A stretch of 64,000 nucleotides of DNA from Bacteroidia bacterium (GTDB lineage: Bacteria > Bacteroidota > Bacteroidia > B-17B0 > Aurantibacillaceae): positions 186,001 to 250,000 of the forward strand of contig JACMNO010000061.1 of the NCBI GenBank assembly GCA_014378485.1, in the 5' to 3' direction. How positions within the stretch are numbered: position 1 is the stretch's first letter; every line of letters begins with the position of its first letter. A model generated the notes under the pieces. The model searched no databases. It saw nothing but the letters and a program-made list of their open reading frames with translations, and was not told the origin of the DNA. Made by a program: the position numbers and the translations under genes. Shown here in pieces: positions 55,413 through 64,000 of the stretch.

Positions 55413-56327
55413 ATGGATTTATCAATATTAAAAACAATGTGTGCCATTCATTCACCAAGTGGAAACGAAGTGGGCATGAAAGATTTTTTACTGGACTATA
55501 TTAAGAAAGAACAAAAAAACTGGAAGCATAAACCAAAAGTGATTCAGGGCAAGGGTTTTCAGGATAATATCATATTGGTATTTGGTAAACCACGTACCGC
55601 CATATTCGCTCATACCGATAGTATTGGATTTACCGTGCGTTATGGAAAACAATTGGTAAAGATCGGTGGCCCACGTTTAGAAACCGGTTATGAGTTGGTA
55701 GGAAGTGACAGCAAAGGAAAGTGTGAAGCAACGTTGAACATTGTAAAAGACACTATGGAATACAAAGCCAAACGTAATTTTGATACAGGGACTGAATTGG
55801 TTTATAAACCAAACTGGCGTGAAGATAAAGAATACGTACAATGCTGTTACATGGATAACCGCTTGGGATGTTTTAATGCATTGAAAGTTGCAGAAACATT
55901 GAAAGACGGAGTGATCGTTTTCAGTACATGGGAAGAACATGGAGGAGGAAGTGTATCCTATTTGCAAAAATATTTAGTGGATAATTATAAAATTTCGCAG
56001 GCATTGATCTCTGATATTTCCTGGATTTCGGATGGTGTGTTTCCTGCCAAAGGTCCTGTAATCAGTTTGCGTGACAGTTTAATACCACGACGCAGTTATA
56101 TTAACCGCATCATTGAAATTGCGCGCAAAAATAAACTGGCTCACCAATTAGAAGTTGAAGGGTCGGGTGGGAGTGATGCCAAAGAATTGCAGATGGCGGA
56201 GAATGTTTGGGACTGGTGTTTTGTAGGTGCCGCTGAACAATTTGTTCATACCCCGGATGAGAAGGTACATAAGAAAGATATTGAAGGTATGATCGAACTT
56301 TATAAAGCCTTAATGAAGGAGTTGTAA
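55413..56327 (+). CDS. M42-like metallo-aminopeptidase
   Basis: A 304-residue cytoplasmic enzyme with no signal. Metal and catalytic residues can be traced: IFAHTDSIGF (His67, Asp69), YMDNRLG (Asp148), STWEEHGG (Glu174, Glu175), SDISW (Asp201) and QFVHTPDE (His near 281). This is the order found in M42/M20/M28 di-zinc peptidases; AIHSPSGNE at the start is typical of M42. Shorter than most M42 members (about 340-360). It stands between the thiosulfate genes and the TPR-PP2C gene with its own terminator. Substrate unknown. Confidence 0.85.
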   Translation: MDLSILKTMCAIHSPSGNEVGMKDFLLDYIKKEQKNWKHKPKVIQGKGFQDNIILVFGKPRTAIFAHTDSIGFTVRYGKQLVKIGGPRLETGYELVGSDSKGKCEATLNIVKDTMEYKAKRNFDTGTELVYKPNWREDKEYVQCCYMDNRLGCFNALKVAETLKDGVIVFSTWEEHGGGSVSYLQKYLVDNYKISQALISDISWISDGVFPAKGPVISLRDSLIPRRSYINRIIEIARKNKLAHQLEVEGSGGSDAKELQMAENVWDWCFVGAAEQFVHTPDEKVHKKDIEGMIELYKALMKEL

Positions 56328-56344
56328 ATTTAAATTTTCAAGTT

Positions 56345-56379
56345 AAATCCCATCTTTCTTTTGATAGATGGGATTTTTT
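56345..56379 (+). terminator. Rho-independent terminator of the M42-like peptidase
   Basis: AAATCCCATCT (56345-56355), a 10-base loop, AGATGGGATTT (56366-56376), then T residues. Confidence 0.9.
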
Positions 56380-56414
56380 CTTTCTCGTATTTTTTTATAT
56401 CTTGTTTATCTTTT

Positions 56415-58526
56415 ATGAATTGTATAAGGTTTATACTTTTAATAGTGTTATGTTTAAATAACGTTGATGGGTTTTGTTCGGTCGAACAAGATTCTTCTGT
56501 GCTTATTAAAAAGCTCAATCAAGCTATTAGTACTCAACAAAAAATAAATGCGAATATTGCACTTGCCAAATTTTACTTATCGCGTAGCTTAACTAGGGCT
56601 TCTACATACGTTAATGTAGCTAAAACCATTGCTCAAAAATCAAATAATAACGAGGCCTTAGCTGATGCCTATACGTTGGAAGGGGAAATAAATTATTCCT
56701 TAGCAAATTATGATTTAGCCAAAAGTAATTATGCTGAAGCCTTATTGCTTTTTAATAAAGAGAAACAACAGCTTAGTATTGGTGAAGCCTATTCAGGACT
56801 TGGAAAAATAGCCTACAAGCAGGATGAATTTGACGCTTCTATTACTCATTACAGTGAGGCTTTAAAGATTTTTGAGAAATATAATTATAAAGATGGTTTA
56901 GCAGCTATTTATATCAATTTGGCCTTGTTGTATGAAGATACTCAAAACAACCCGCAGGCTGCTGAGTATTATAATAAAGCTTTAAATATTGCTAAGGAAA
57001 ATAATGACATTGTTGCAGAGGCTAGTTGTTACACCAACTTAGGTAATATTTATTGTGATGAAGAAAAATATGAATTGGCTATTGAGTATCTCGAAACTTC
57101 TTTAAAATTAAAACGACAGATCGGGAATAGAAAAGGAGAAGGCTCTTCACTTAATAATTTAGGCGCCACATATTATGCCATGCATAATGAAGAAAAAGCT
57201 TTACAATACTTTTTAGAAGCCTACCAAATTTACATGGATATTAATGATATAAAAAGTAGTTTCCCTTCATGCAATAATATAGGTGCCATTTATTATGAAA
57301 GAAAAGAGTACGATAAAGCTTTACATTATTATTCCAAAGCTTATAATTTAGCTGAGCAATTAGGCTCGATTTCAAAAAGAATTTTGTGTTTAGAGAGTTT
57401 AACCTTGCTGTATCGAGATATGGGCGATTTTAAAAAAGCGGTAGATTATAGCGTAAAGTGCTGGGGACTAAAAGACACCTTATACAATAAAGACCAAGCC
57501 GAAATTACCACCGAAATGCAAACCAAATTTGCCTCCGAAAAAAAACAAAAAGAGAATGAGATTCTGAATTTAAAGGTTAAGAGCGAATCTTTTATCAAAA
57601 CTATTTTTATTATTGCAGCAGGTGTATTAGGTATTCTGGTTTTCTTTGTCTTCAGAGGCTTGAAACAGAAACAAAGAGTGAACCTTGCTTTGGAGGAAAA
57701 GAATAAGATCATTGAGGAACAGAAAAAAACTGTTGAAAATCAGAAACACATTGTGGAGGAACAAAATAAAGATATTACGGATAGTATTCGGTACGCAGAA
57801 AGAATTCAAAGTGCAATTCTGCCACCCGATAAACAATGGCAGTCCTTATTGCCTCAATCATTTGTATTTTATAAACCAAAAGATATTTTAAGTGGTGATT
57901 TTTACTGGATTGAACAAAAAGGAGATCTTGTTTTTGTAGCTGCCGCAGACTGCACCGGACATGGTGTACCAGGTGCTTTAATTTCAATAGTTAATTATAA
58001 TTTATTGAATAAAGCAGTGTTGGAGAAAGACCTGAATGACCCGGCTGATATTTTAAATTATGTGAACAATCAATTGATTGTTGCCTTGCATCAAACTTAC
58101 CAGGAATCATCGGTAAAAGATGGGATGGATATTTCGTTATGTGTGTTGAACACAAAAACACTGGAAATGAATTATGCCGGCGCTAATAATCCAATTTACA
58201 TTATTAGTAATAATAAATTAACTCAGATTAATGCCGATAAATTTCCGGTAGGGGCTTTTATTGAAGAACAAATACAAACTTTTAACACCAAAAATATACA
58301 ACTGCATAAAAATGATCTGTTGTATTTATTTTCTGATGGTTATGCTGATCAGTTTGGAGGAGATAAAGGCAAGAAATTTAAGTACAAGCAGCTGAAAGAT
58401 ATCCTGGAAGAAATTAATTTACTGCCTATGCCGGAGCAAGCTAAAATTCTTGAAAACAGCTTTATAGAATGGAAAGGGGCATTGGAGCAAGTGGATGATG
58501 TACTTGTTATTGGGATCAGGGTTTAA
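56415..58526 (+). CDS. TPR sensor with SpoIIE/PP2C phosphatase output
   Basis: Read from the ATG at 56415 (703 residues), which starts a clean signal peptide (FILLIVLCLNNVDGFC); a TTG at 56361 lies inside the upstream terminator. At least seven TPR units follow (about 60-355; for example EAYSGLGKIAYKQDEFDASITHY and SCYTNLGNIYCDEEKYELAIEYLE). A TM helix follows (about 400-420), then a coiled coil (about 430-465) and a SpoIIE PP2C domain (about 470-703) with LSGDFYW, ADCTGHGVPGALIS, FSDGYADQFGG and VDDVLVIG. It is a paralogue in output to the HAMP-PP2C protein at 3697. Periplasmic TPR input, cytoplasmic phosphatase. Confidence 0.92.
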   Translation: MNCIRFILLIVLCLNNVDGFCSVEQDSSVLIKKLNQAISTQQKINANIALAKFYLSRSLTRASTYVNVAKTIAQKSNNNEALADAYTLEGEINYSLANYDLAKSNYAEALLLFNKEKQQLSIGEAYSGLGKIAYKQDEFDASITHYSEALKIFEKYNYKDGLAAIYINLALLYEDTQNNPQAAEYYNKALNIAKENNDIVAEASCYTNLGNIYCDEEKYELAIEYLETSLKLKRQIGNRKGEGSSLNNLGATYYAMHNEEKALQYFLEAYQIYMDINDIKSSFPSCNNIGAIYYERKEYDKALHYYSKAYNLAEQLGSISKRILCLESLTLLYRDMGDFKKAVDYSVKCWGLKDTLYNKDQAEITTEMQTKFASEKKQKENEILNLKVKSESFIKTIFIIAAGVLGILVFFVFRGLKQKQRVNLALEEKNKIIEEQKKTVENQKHIVEEQNKDITDSIRYAERIQSAILPPDKQWQSLLPQSFVFYKPKDILSGDFYWIEQKGDLVFVAAADCTGHGVPGALISIVNYNLLNKAVLEKDLNDPADILNYVNNQLIVALHQTYQESSVKDGMDISLCVLNTKTLEMNYAGANNPIYIISNNKLTQINADKFPVGAFIEEQIQTFNTKNIQLHKNDLLYLFSDGYADQFGGDKGKKFKYKQLKDILEEINLLPMPEQAKILENSFIEWKGALEQVDDVLVIGIRV

Positions 58527-58655
58527 TCAACTTCTTTTACCCTTACAAAAATTTCCCAGCAAGAGCGACTATATTTAACGCCTATTTGTTTGACTTTTTA
58601 TAAATAGTTTATGTTAAAGTAAAATTAAAAGGCTTTCTCAAAAGTCAAATTTTGC

Positions 58656-58758
58656 TGTCATTCTGAATCCGCCAGTTAGCGAATTCAGAATCTGTTTTCG
58701 GTAAAATCAATCGTTTCAGAGATGCTGAAATATCACGCCTTGGCGTGAGAGCATGACA
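58656..58758. repeat. Long TGTCA..TGACA palindromic element
   Basis: Starts TGTCATTCTGAAT and ends GCATGACA. Internal inverted pairs include CTGAAT with ATTCAG and TCACGCC with GGCGTGA. It lies between the TPR-PP2C stop and the convergent BNR gene and belongs to the family at 16244 and 41885. Confidence 0.7.
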
Positions 58759-58809
58759 ATTTTCGATTTTTGAGCAGCTTCTAAAAAAAAATCAGCAAAC
58801 ACCTTACTA

Positions 58810-61800
58810 TTAAGGCTTAAGAGTAGTTTTCCGGTTCTTTATCATTAATGAGGTATAAATTTCCAGTTGCTTTTTATAATCGCTTTGCAAAACATCAATT
58901 GCTTCCAATTGCGTAAAGTTTGGTTTGGATTCCATGCCGCAAAATGTTCCATAAAGCGAAGATACTTTTTCTCTTAAACGCTCTTCATCAGCAAAAATAG
59001 ATGTCTTTTTTGTACCCATTAATTCTGCTCTTACTTTTTCAAGTTCGGCATAAAATAATTTCTGCGATTTGTTTTTATTAAAGGCTACTGAATCTGTTTT
59101 TAAAGCCATTTTATAAAAGCTGACAGAATCAATTAAATGATTGACTTTTTCATAAAGGCCTTTTAGTTTTGTCGCATTTTCGTAAACGATTTTTCTATCC
59201 GCTTCATTTTGATCAGTATTTTCAGCATCATGTATGCAATTTATTTTGCACAGATATTCTTTATCATTTAAAATTAATTTTGCAGTGTAAGTACCCGGTA
59301 ATACCATGGGAGCAGTGAAACCGGCTCCATCCATCTTTACACTTCCAGCAGCTACTTTTGGAGGTGTACTTCTTAAATTCCAACTCACTTTATTGATTCC
59401 TCTTCTTATTCCTGCAGGAATAGTTTGTATCAATGTGCCTTTATCATCATATATTTCTATGGTAGCTTTACCTGTTGCCAAACGTTGCTTTAAATAATAA
59501 TCGATGGTAGGTGTATAGTCTGGATTTCCCACACCCCAACCACCTGAGACTTGTGGACCTCCCCAACCATATTTGCCATTATTTAAAGTTATATCTGGTG
59601 TAGGGAATAAATACACATCTTTGTCCCAAATATCTTTTGTTAAGTTTCTGATAGCTCTAATATCATCTAAAATAAAAATACCTCTTCCATGTGTTGCAAC
59701 AATAAGGTCGTGTGTTTTAGGATGAATTTTCAGGTCACGTACCAAAGCAAATTCAGGGATTTTATTCTTCATTTTAAACCAGTTCTGGCCACCATCCAAT
59801 GTCGCAAATAAACCCATTTCTGTACCTAAGAATAATAGGTTTTTATTAATAGGATCTTCTATGATTTTATGAGCAAAACTTACAAATTCTTTACTGTTTA
59901 GTCTTGTCCATGTTTTTCCAAGATCGGTACTTTTTGCTGCGTATGTTTTATGATCTCCATACATATGATTTTCAAATGTTGCATACACTGTGTTTTTATC
60001 GTAATGCGAAGGCTCAATGCTACTAACCCATGCCTGGTTTGCTATTCCGCATTTTGCAACATTTAAGGATACATTTGTCCACGTTGCTCCTCCATCTAGT
60101 GTATATTGTAGGTTTCCGTCATCTGTGCCAATCCAAATTAAATTCTCATCTAATGATGATTCTGCTATTGTAAAAATAGTACAATGATTTTCGGCCGACG
60201 TATTATCCGCACTTAATCCACCGCTTTCTTCCTGCTTTTGTTTCTTTTTATCGTTGGTTGTCAAATCATTTGAAATACGTTTCCAATTACGACCCTGATC
60301 GGTTGACTTATAAATGTACTGCGCACCTACATACAAGTTTTTTGAATTTTTTGCTCCGGTTACTATAGGGGTGTTCCAGTTCCATCGAAGTTTTTCTTCG
60401 TTACTTGTTTTTTCTGGCTGAATGCCTTCAGATTTTTTTGTAGCAATATTTACTCTAAACATGTTTCCTCCCTGGTATTCCGAGTATAAAACTTTGCCGT
60501 CGGCATCTGGTACGGTCCAAAAACCGTCGCCACCGCCAACATTACTCCAATGCGCATTATTTACTCCACCCGGTCCAGAACTTTGTGCCATCCAACTTCC
60601 ATTGTCCTGTAACCCACCATATACATTATATGGCTCTTTATCGTCAATGCCCACATGGTAAAACTGGCCAACCGGTAAGCTATGATTAAACTGCCAAGTA
60701 ATTCCTTTATCAATACTTACGTAAACTCCACCATCAGTGCCTACATACATTACATTTGTATTGTTCGGATTAATCCATAATGCGTGCATATCACTATGAA
60801 TCCAGCCTCCCTCATAACTTGCTTCGGTGAATGAATAACCGCCATCACTGCTATAAGCAAAATTAAACGCAGGGCGGTAAACTCTCTTCGAATCTTTTGG
60901 ATCTATTACTATGGCACTAAAATAAAAAGGACGTGCTGTAACGTTTAAGGTTGCGCTTTGGCTCTTCCATGTTTCACCGCCATCATCAGATATGTATAAT
61001 CCTGTTTTGTTACTTTCAACAATTGCCCACATTTTATTTGGTTCGCTTGGAGCTAATGTCATGGCGATACGTCCGAACGGTTTTTCAGGTAAGCCGTTTT
61101 TTAATTCTTTCCAGGTTTTGCCCGCATCTGTACTTTTATATAATCCGCTCCCTTTGCCACCAGAGTTAAAACTAAATGGCTGGCGACGAAATTGCCACAT
61201 GGAGGCATACAAAATATTTGGATTCTTTGAGTCCATTAAAATTTCCGCACAACCCGTTTGATCATCTGTGTATAATATTTTGTCCCAGGTTTCGCCACCA
61301 TTTGAAGACTTGTATAAACCACGGTGTTTGCTGTTACTCCATAACGCACCCGGAACTGCCGCATAAATAATATCTGTATTTTCAGGATTTAGTAATAACC
61401 GGGAAATGTGTTCTGTACTGTCTAATCCAATTTTTTTCCAATTATCGCCGCCATCCGTTGTTTTATAAATACCGTTACCAATAGATACTGAGTTACGCAT
61501 ATTACTTTCACCAGTTGCAACATAAACGGTGTTTGGTGTTTTTTGATTAATAGCTATGGCTCCAATTGACTGACAATATTTATCAAAAATGGGGGTATAA
61601 CTAGCTCCCGCATTAGTCGATTTCCATACACCACCACCGGCTGTACCTATGTAAATAATTTTTCCTTCGTCACTATTCACTCCTTCTATTGCAGATATAC
61701 GCCCACTCATTGTTCCTGGACCTAAATTTCGAGCTTCCATCGTGCCAAACATAGCGGAGTTTACTGGTGATTGAGAATAGGTAAGTGTGCTGTAAATAGC

Positions 61801-61830
61801 AGTAAATAAAAAGATTGATTGTTTTAACAT
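58810..61830 (-). CDS. Secreted BNR/sortilin-type beta-propeller protein
   Basis: A 1006-residue protein with a signal peptide (SIFLFTAIYSTLTYSQ) and many BNR/Asp-box repeats (YKTTDGGDNWKKIG, LYKSSNGGETWDKI, LYKSTDAGKTWKEL, LYISDDGGETWKS, YVSIDKGITWQF, YKSTDQGRNWKRI) over residues about 40-730, building one or two beta propellers. The rest (about 740-1006) includes a beta-sandwich (MVLPGTYTAKLILN) and a helical end. Relatives are annotated as glycosyl hydrolase or VPS10-like proteins; no hydrolase catalytic set is evident. Probably surface or periplasmic. Function unknown. Confidence 0.9.
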   Translation of the reverse strand: MLKQSIFLFTAIYSTLTYSQSPVNSAMFGTMEARNLGPGTMSGRISAIEGVNSDEGKIIYIGTAGGGVWKSTNAGASYTPIFDKYCQSIGAIAINQKTPNTVYVATGESNMRNSVSIGNGIYKTTDGGDNWKKIGLDSTEHISRLLLNPENTDIIYAAVPGALWSNSKHRGLYKSSNGGETWDKILYTDDQTGCAEILMDSKNPNILYASMWQFRRQPFSFNSGGKGSGLYKSTDAGKTWKELKNGLPEKPFGRIAMTLAPSEPNKMWAIVESNKTGLYISDDGGETWKSQSATLNVTARPFYFSAIVIDPKDSKRVYRPAFNFAYSSDGGYSFTEASYEGGWIHSDMHALWINPNNTNVMYVGTDGGVYVSIDKGITWQFNHSLPVGQFYHVGIDDKEPYNVYGGLQDNGSWMAQSSGPGGVNNAHWSNVGGGDGFWTVPDADGKVLYSEYQGGNMFRVNIATKKSEGIQPEKTSNEEKLRWNWNTPIVTGAKNSKNLYVGAQYIYKSTDQGRNWKRISNDLTTNDKKKQKQEESGGLSADNTSAENHCTIFTIAESSLDENLIWIGTDDGNLQYTLDGGATWTNVSLNVAKCGIANQAWVSSIEPSHYDKNTVYATFENHMYGDHKTYAAKSTDLGKTWTRLNSKEFVSFAHKIIEDPINKNLLFLGTEMGLFATLDGGQNWFKMKNKIPEFALVRDLKIHPKTHDLIVATHGRGIFILDDIRAIRNLTKDIWDKDVYLFPTPDITLNNGKYGWGGPQVSGGWGVGNPDYTPTIDYYLKQRLATGKATIEIYDDKGTLIQTIPAGIRRGINKVSWNLRSTPPKVAAGSVKMDGAGFTAPMVLPGTYTAKLILNDKEYLCKINCIHDAENTDQNEADRKIVYENATKLKGLYEKVNHLIDSVSFYKMALKTDSVAFNKNKSQKLFYAELEKVRAELMGTKKTSIFADEERLREKVSSLYGTFCGMESKPNFTQLEAIDVLQSDYKKQLEIYTSLMIKNRKTTLKP

Positions 61831-61853
61831 AAATGTGGTTTTAAAAAATAAAA

Positions 61854-61879
61854 AAAGTCTGATAAATTTATCAGACTTT
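61854..61879 (-). terminator. 26-bp perfect palindrome terminating the LolA-like gene
   Basis: AAAGTCTGATAAA and its exact complement lie 4 bases after the LolA-like stop, with a run of T on the minus strand. It also lies 24 bases before the BNR gene start, so it separates the two minus-strand genes. Confidence 0.85.
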
Positions 61880-61883
61880 AAAA

Positions 61884-62591
61884 TTATTGTTTTGGTAATT
61901 TAAAAATAGACTCATCGATTGTGGGATTGATTTCAACTTTTGTAATTTCCATCGCTCCAAATCCTCCACCAATACTCATAGGAAAAAAGATACCGGCATC
62001 CGTTTTTTTATAGTTGCTAAATGTTGAAGAGTTTTCCATTTCTTTACCATTAGCTTTTATTTTACTGGTTTTTTTTATGATGAAATAATTACTCGGGTCA
62101 ATAAAAAAAGTTGTTTCCTGACCATTTTTATCAGTCATTTTTAATTTAAAACATTCGGTTCCATCAAAATCATCTTTACCTAAATCTTCTAATTTTTTAC
62201 CTTTACCTTTAAAGGTTAAAAATTCATCCTGAATATCTAACTCATCCTGTCCTGCTTTTAAATCATCTGCAGTAACTGGTTCAGGTTTTGTTTGCCCCTG
62301 AAATGGCATGTAATTCCAGCCTTCGGTTGTAGTTAAAATATTATAACCACTCATTCCCATTAAAGAAATATCTGAACGTGTCGCTTTTTTATCGACCTGA
62401 GTGCTTACAACTTTTATTTCAGCTCCCTGTGCTTTGATAGTTGCTTCTGTACGTATCGATTTTACTTTGGCCCAATTATCTTTTCCGCCAATGGCTTCAA
62501 TATGTTTGGAAACAATTTCGTCGGTTGTTTGTGCTATTGATGAAATTGATAAAAAAGTAAAGGCGATGGCAATGATGATATTTTTAGTCAT
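61884..62591 (-). CDS. LolA-like outer-membrane lipoprotein-sorting protein
   Basis: A 235-residue protein with a signal peptide (IIIAIAFTFLSISSIAQ) and the LolA-like beta half-barrel pattern: TDEIVSKHIEAIGGKDNWAKVKSIRTEATIKAQG, FDGTECFKLKMTDKNGQETTFFIDPSNYFIIKKTSKI and a C-terminal INPTIDESIFKLP. Members bind lipid or lipoprotein acyl chains in the periplasm. This variant is common in Bacteroidota next to proteases or unknown genes, and it is not necessarily the housekeeping LolA. Same strand as the BNR gene but separated by a strong terminator. Confidence 0.83.
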   Translation of the reverse strand: MTKNIIIAIAFTFLSISSIAQTTDEIVSKHIEAIGGKDNWAKVKSIRTEATIKAQGAEIKVVSTQVDKKATRSDISLMGMSGYNILTTTEGWNYMPFQGQTKPEPVTADDLKAGQDELDIQDEFLTFKGKGKKLEDLGKDDFDGTECFKLKMTDKNGQETTFFIDPSNYFIIKKTSKIKANGKEMENSSTFSNYKKTDAGIFFPMSIGGGFGAMEITKVEINPTIDESIFKLPKQ

Positions 62592-62681
62592 AGATTGTAT
62601 TTTTATTTTAAAATTAAGTGTTTTTATTAAAATGATATAATAATTGGGTTAAGAGGTGATTTATGTAGAAAAAAGGAAAAC

Positions 62682-63008
62682 TTAAATCCCGTCGCCCATA
62701 ATTTTCACTATGATGTTATTCATGTTATCTGCAAGTTTTAACTGACAGCCCAATCTTGATGTATCTGTAATGTTTGGTAACGTATCCAGCATCGCATATT
62801 CATCATCAGATATCTCATTCAGCTGATCAAAACCACTAATCACACTTACATGGCAGGTAGCGCATAAAGCCATGCCACCACAGGTTGCTAAAATATCATA
62901 ATCGTTTCCTTTTAAAAATTCCATTAAGCTTAAACCCATATCGGTTGGTGCATCTAACGTAGTAATGGTTTGATCGGGATTTTGAATGTTTATTTTAATG
63001 TCTATCAT
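62682..63008 (-). CDS. [2Fe-2S] ferredoxin, adrenodoxin type
   Basis: A 108-residue protein. CGGMALCATCHV gives three cluster Cys (C-x5-C-x2-C) and RLGCQL the fourth, the spacing of adrenodoxin-type ferredoxins. NITDTSRLGCQLKLADNM matches the conserved end. It carries single electrons, probably from the ferredoxin-NADP reductase encoded 5' on the same strand, 383 bases away across an inverted repeat pair. A partner oxygenase or Fe-S assembly role is possible. Confidence 0.93.
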   Translation of the reverse strand: MIDIKINIQNPDQTITTLDAPTDMGLSLMEFLKGNDYDILATCGGMALCATCHVSVISGFDQLNEISDDEYAMLDTLPNITDTSRLGCQLKLADNMNNIIVKIMGDGI

Positions 63009-63138
63009 GGTTGCACAAAAATAAAAATTCTCTGCAATTGATGAGATTTATTTTGCTATTTGATTTTAGAAAGAAGTTAAAAGTGCGTTCTTACTAAAAG
63101 CAACCTATTTTTTATTTAAATATTTTTTTATATTAATT

Positions 63139-63243
63139 GGGCGTGCCGGCGCAAAGTACAAGCGCCGTCGGGCTTTCCGTTACAATCTTTTTTTATTCGT
63201 ACCTCATCAAAAAGGATTTACACTACAATCCCTCACGCGGGCT
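63139..63243 (+). repeat. Dispersed GGGCG..GCG element, copy A
   Basis: Starts GGGCGTGCC, shares GGCTTTCCGTTACAATCTTT with the copy at 55250, then AAAAAGGATTT and CAATCCCTCACGCGG. It faces copy B across about 35 bases. Confidence 0.78.
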
Positions 63244-63278
63244 GTAAAATTGGAGTCAAGTTTCAAACTTTAAGTAAA

Positions 63279-63375
63279 ACTGCGCAAGGGATGCAAGCGA
63301 AAATCCTTTGCCTGTCTTTTGCAAAGATTGCAGCGACAGCCTGGTTCCTGCTGCCTCTTTTGCAGGAATGCGCCC
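63279..63375 (-). repeat. Dispersed GGGCG..GCG element, copy B (inverted)
   Basis: Read on the minus strand it starts GGGCGCATTCC, passes CAGGCTGTCGCTGCAATCTT and AAAGGATTTTCGCTTGCATC, and ends CCCTTGCGCAG, matching the plan of copies A and C. With copy A it makes a large imperfect inverted repeat between the ferredoxin and reductase genes. No gene is seen in 63009-63391. Confidence 0.75.
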
Positions 63376-63391
63376 AAAAATTTAGTATAAA

Positions 63392-64000
63392 CTAAAACTC
63401 ATTCACTCCCTGCACAGTGGTATACTTCATGGTATACTTAACACCTGGGTTAATGTATTTATAAGCGCTGTGGCTCATTAAAGCGGCTTCATGAAAACCA
63501 CATAGGATCAGTTTCAATTTGTTCTTATAAGTATTGATATCTCCAATGGCATACACGCCTTCAATATTGGTTGAATAGTCATCGGTATTTACTTCAATGG
63601 CGCTTTTATCAATGTTCAATCCAAAGTGTTCAATTGGGCCTAGCTTAGGGCTTAAACCGAATAAGGGAATCAGGTGATCGGTATGGATCACTTGTAGTTC
63701 ATGTGTTTTGGTATTCACCATGGAAACAGATTCCAGGTGTTCTTTACCATTTACGGTTTGTAAATTAGTATTTAAAAGCAAATTGATCTTTCCATCTTCA
63801 GCCAGCTTCATCACTTTATTAACGCTGGCGGGTGCTCCTCTGAAAGATTCGCTACGATGAACCAATGTTAACTCTGAACATATTTCACTTAAAAAGATGG
63901 CCCAATCTAAAGCACTGTCGCCGCCCCCGGCAATCACCATGCGTTGTCCGCGGTATTTCTCAGGATCCAGGATCATGTAATTAATTCCTTTTCCGTTTTC
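63392..64000 (-). CDS. Ferredoxin--NADP reductase (TrxB-like), 5' end outside window
   Basis: The frame stays open to the right edge (eight more residues, ENGKGINY, before the first internal Met), so this is the C-terminal part, 202 residues. MVIAGGGDSALDWAIFL is the NADPH-binding Rossmann motif, VYAIGDINTYKNKLKLILCGFHEAALMSHSAYKYINPG the C-terminal FAD-binding motif, and no CxxC pair of thioredoxin reductase is seen. This fits the YumC-type ferredoxin/flavodoxin-NADP reductases, whose C-terminus extends over the flavin. It is likely the electron donor for the downstream ferredoxin. Confidence 0.9.
   Translation of the reverse strand, partial: ENGKGINYMILDPEKYRGQRMVIAGGGDSALDWAIFLSEICSELTLVHRSESFRGAPASVNKVMKLAEDGKINLLLNTNLQTVNGKEHLESVSMVNTKTHELQVIHTDHLIPLFGLSPKLGPIEHFGLNIDKSAIEVNTDDYSTNIEGVYAIGDINTYKNKLKLILCGFHEAALMSHSAYKYINPGVKYTMKYTTVQGVNEF

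Noticed and set aside
55246-55431. 61-codon plus-strand frame between the SoxB-like and M42-like genes
   Set aside because: It lies inside a dispersed repeat element (copy C) and overlaps the peptidase start; no protein-like features.

Overview
This window looks like chromosomal DNA of a free-living member of the Bacteroidota. It is AT-rich. Many products carry Bacteroidota-type signal peptides ending just before a Gln. Outer-membrane barrels, TPR proteins and SpoIIE/PP2C phosphatases are abundant, and families largely confined to this phylum occur (DUF6702, DUF6913, carboxypeptidase-regulatory-domain TonB receptors). I see no rRNA, tRNA, CRISPR array, intact insertion sequence or prophage. 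The placement rests on gene content only.

Layout. 1-3629 (minus): two pirins, a flavin reductase, a small membrane protein, a Crp/Fnr regulator and DUF1697. 3697-6952 (minus): a YfiR-like, TPR and HAMP-PP2C signalling operon. 7089-8847 (plus): an ECF-type sigma factor and a membrane partner. 8844-17485: an MFS carrier, MiaA, DUF6702, then HupE and two M1 peptidases on plus, then Ogt and FtsE on minus. 17718-22688 (plus): a giant TPR protein and an outer-membrane barrel. 22697-30735 (minus): a D15-type barrel, a CzcA/B/C-type divalent-metal efflux pump and an OprB-like porin. 30745-38782 (minus): an inorganic-carbon uptake locus (DabB, DabA, porin, SulP/BicA-like carrier, small secreted protein). 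Then terC, gyrB and mdh.

42944-46893 is the most unusual part. A long intergenic region holds five short hairpins and a near-perfect palindrome. A KaiC-like double ATPase follows, overlapping a stand-alone CheB-domain gene by one base. Next come a decayed second copy of the kaiC 3' end, an 11-unit TAAA repeat ending on a start codon, and a second CheB-domain gene. The two CheB copies align without gaps (131 of 197 residues identical by hand count). The first has Pro where the catalytic His should be; the second keeps the full Ser-His-Asp triad. The sequence therefore records a tandem duplication of a kaiC-3'/cheB unit, followed by decay, repeat expansion and active-site divergence.

46894-64000: a TonB-type receptor, DUF6913 with dapA, then a compact thiosulfate module (two YeeE/YedE half-transporters, a TsdA-like di-haem cytochrome, a SoxB-like hydrolase), an M42-like peptidase, a second TPR-PP2C protein, a BNR-repeat secreted protein, a LolA-like protein, a [2Fe-2S] ferredoxin and a ferredoxin-NADP reductase cut by the window end. 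Two families of dispersed palindromic repeats lie between genes. DabAB, the SulP carrier and the thiosulfate module together suggest an aerobe able to concentrate bicarbonate and use reduced sulfur as an auxiliary electron source; this is inference.
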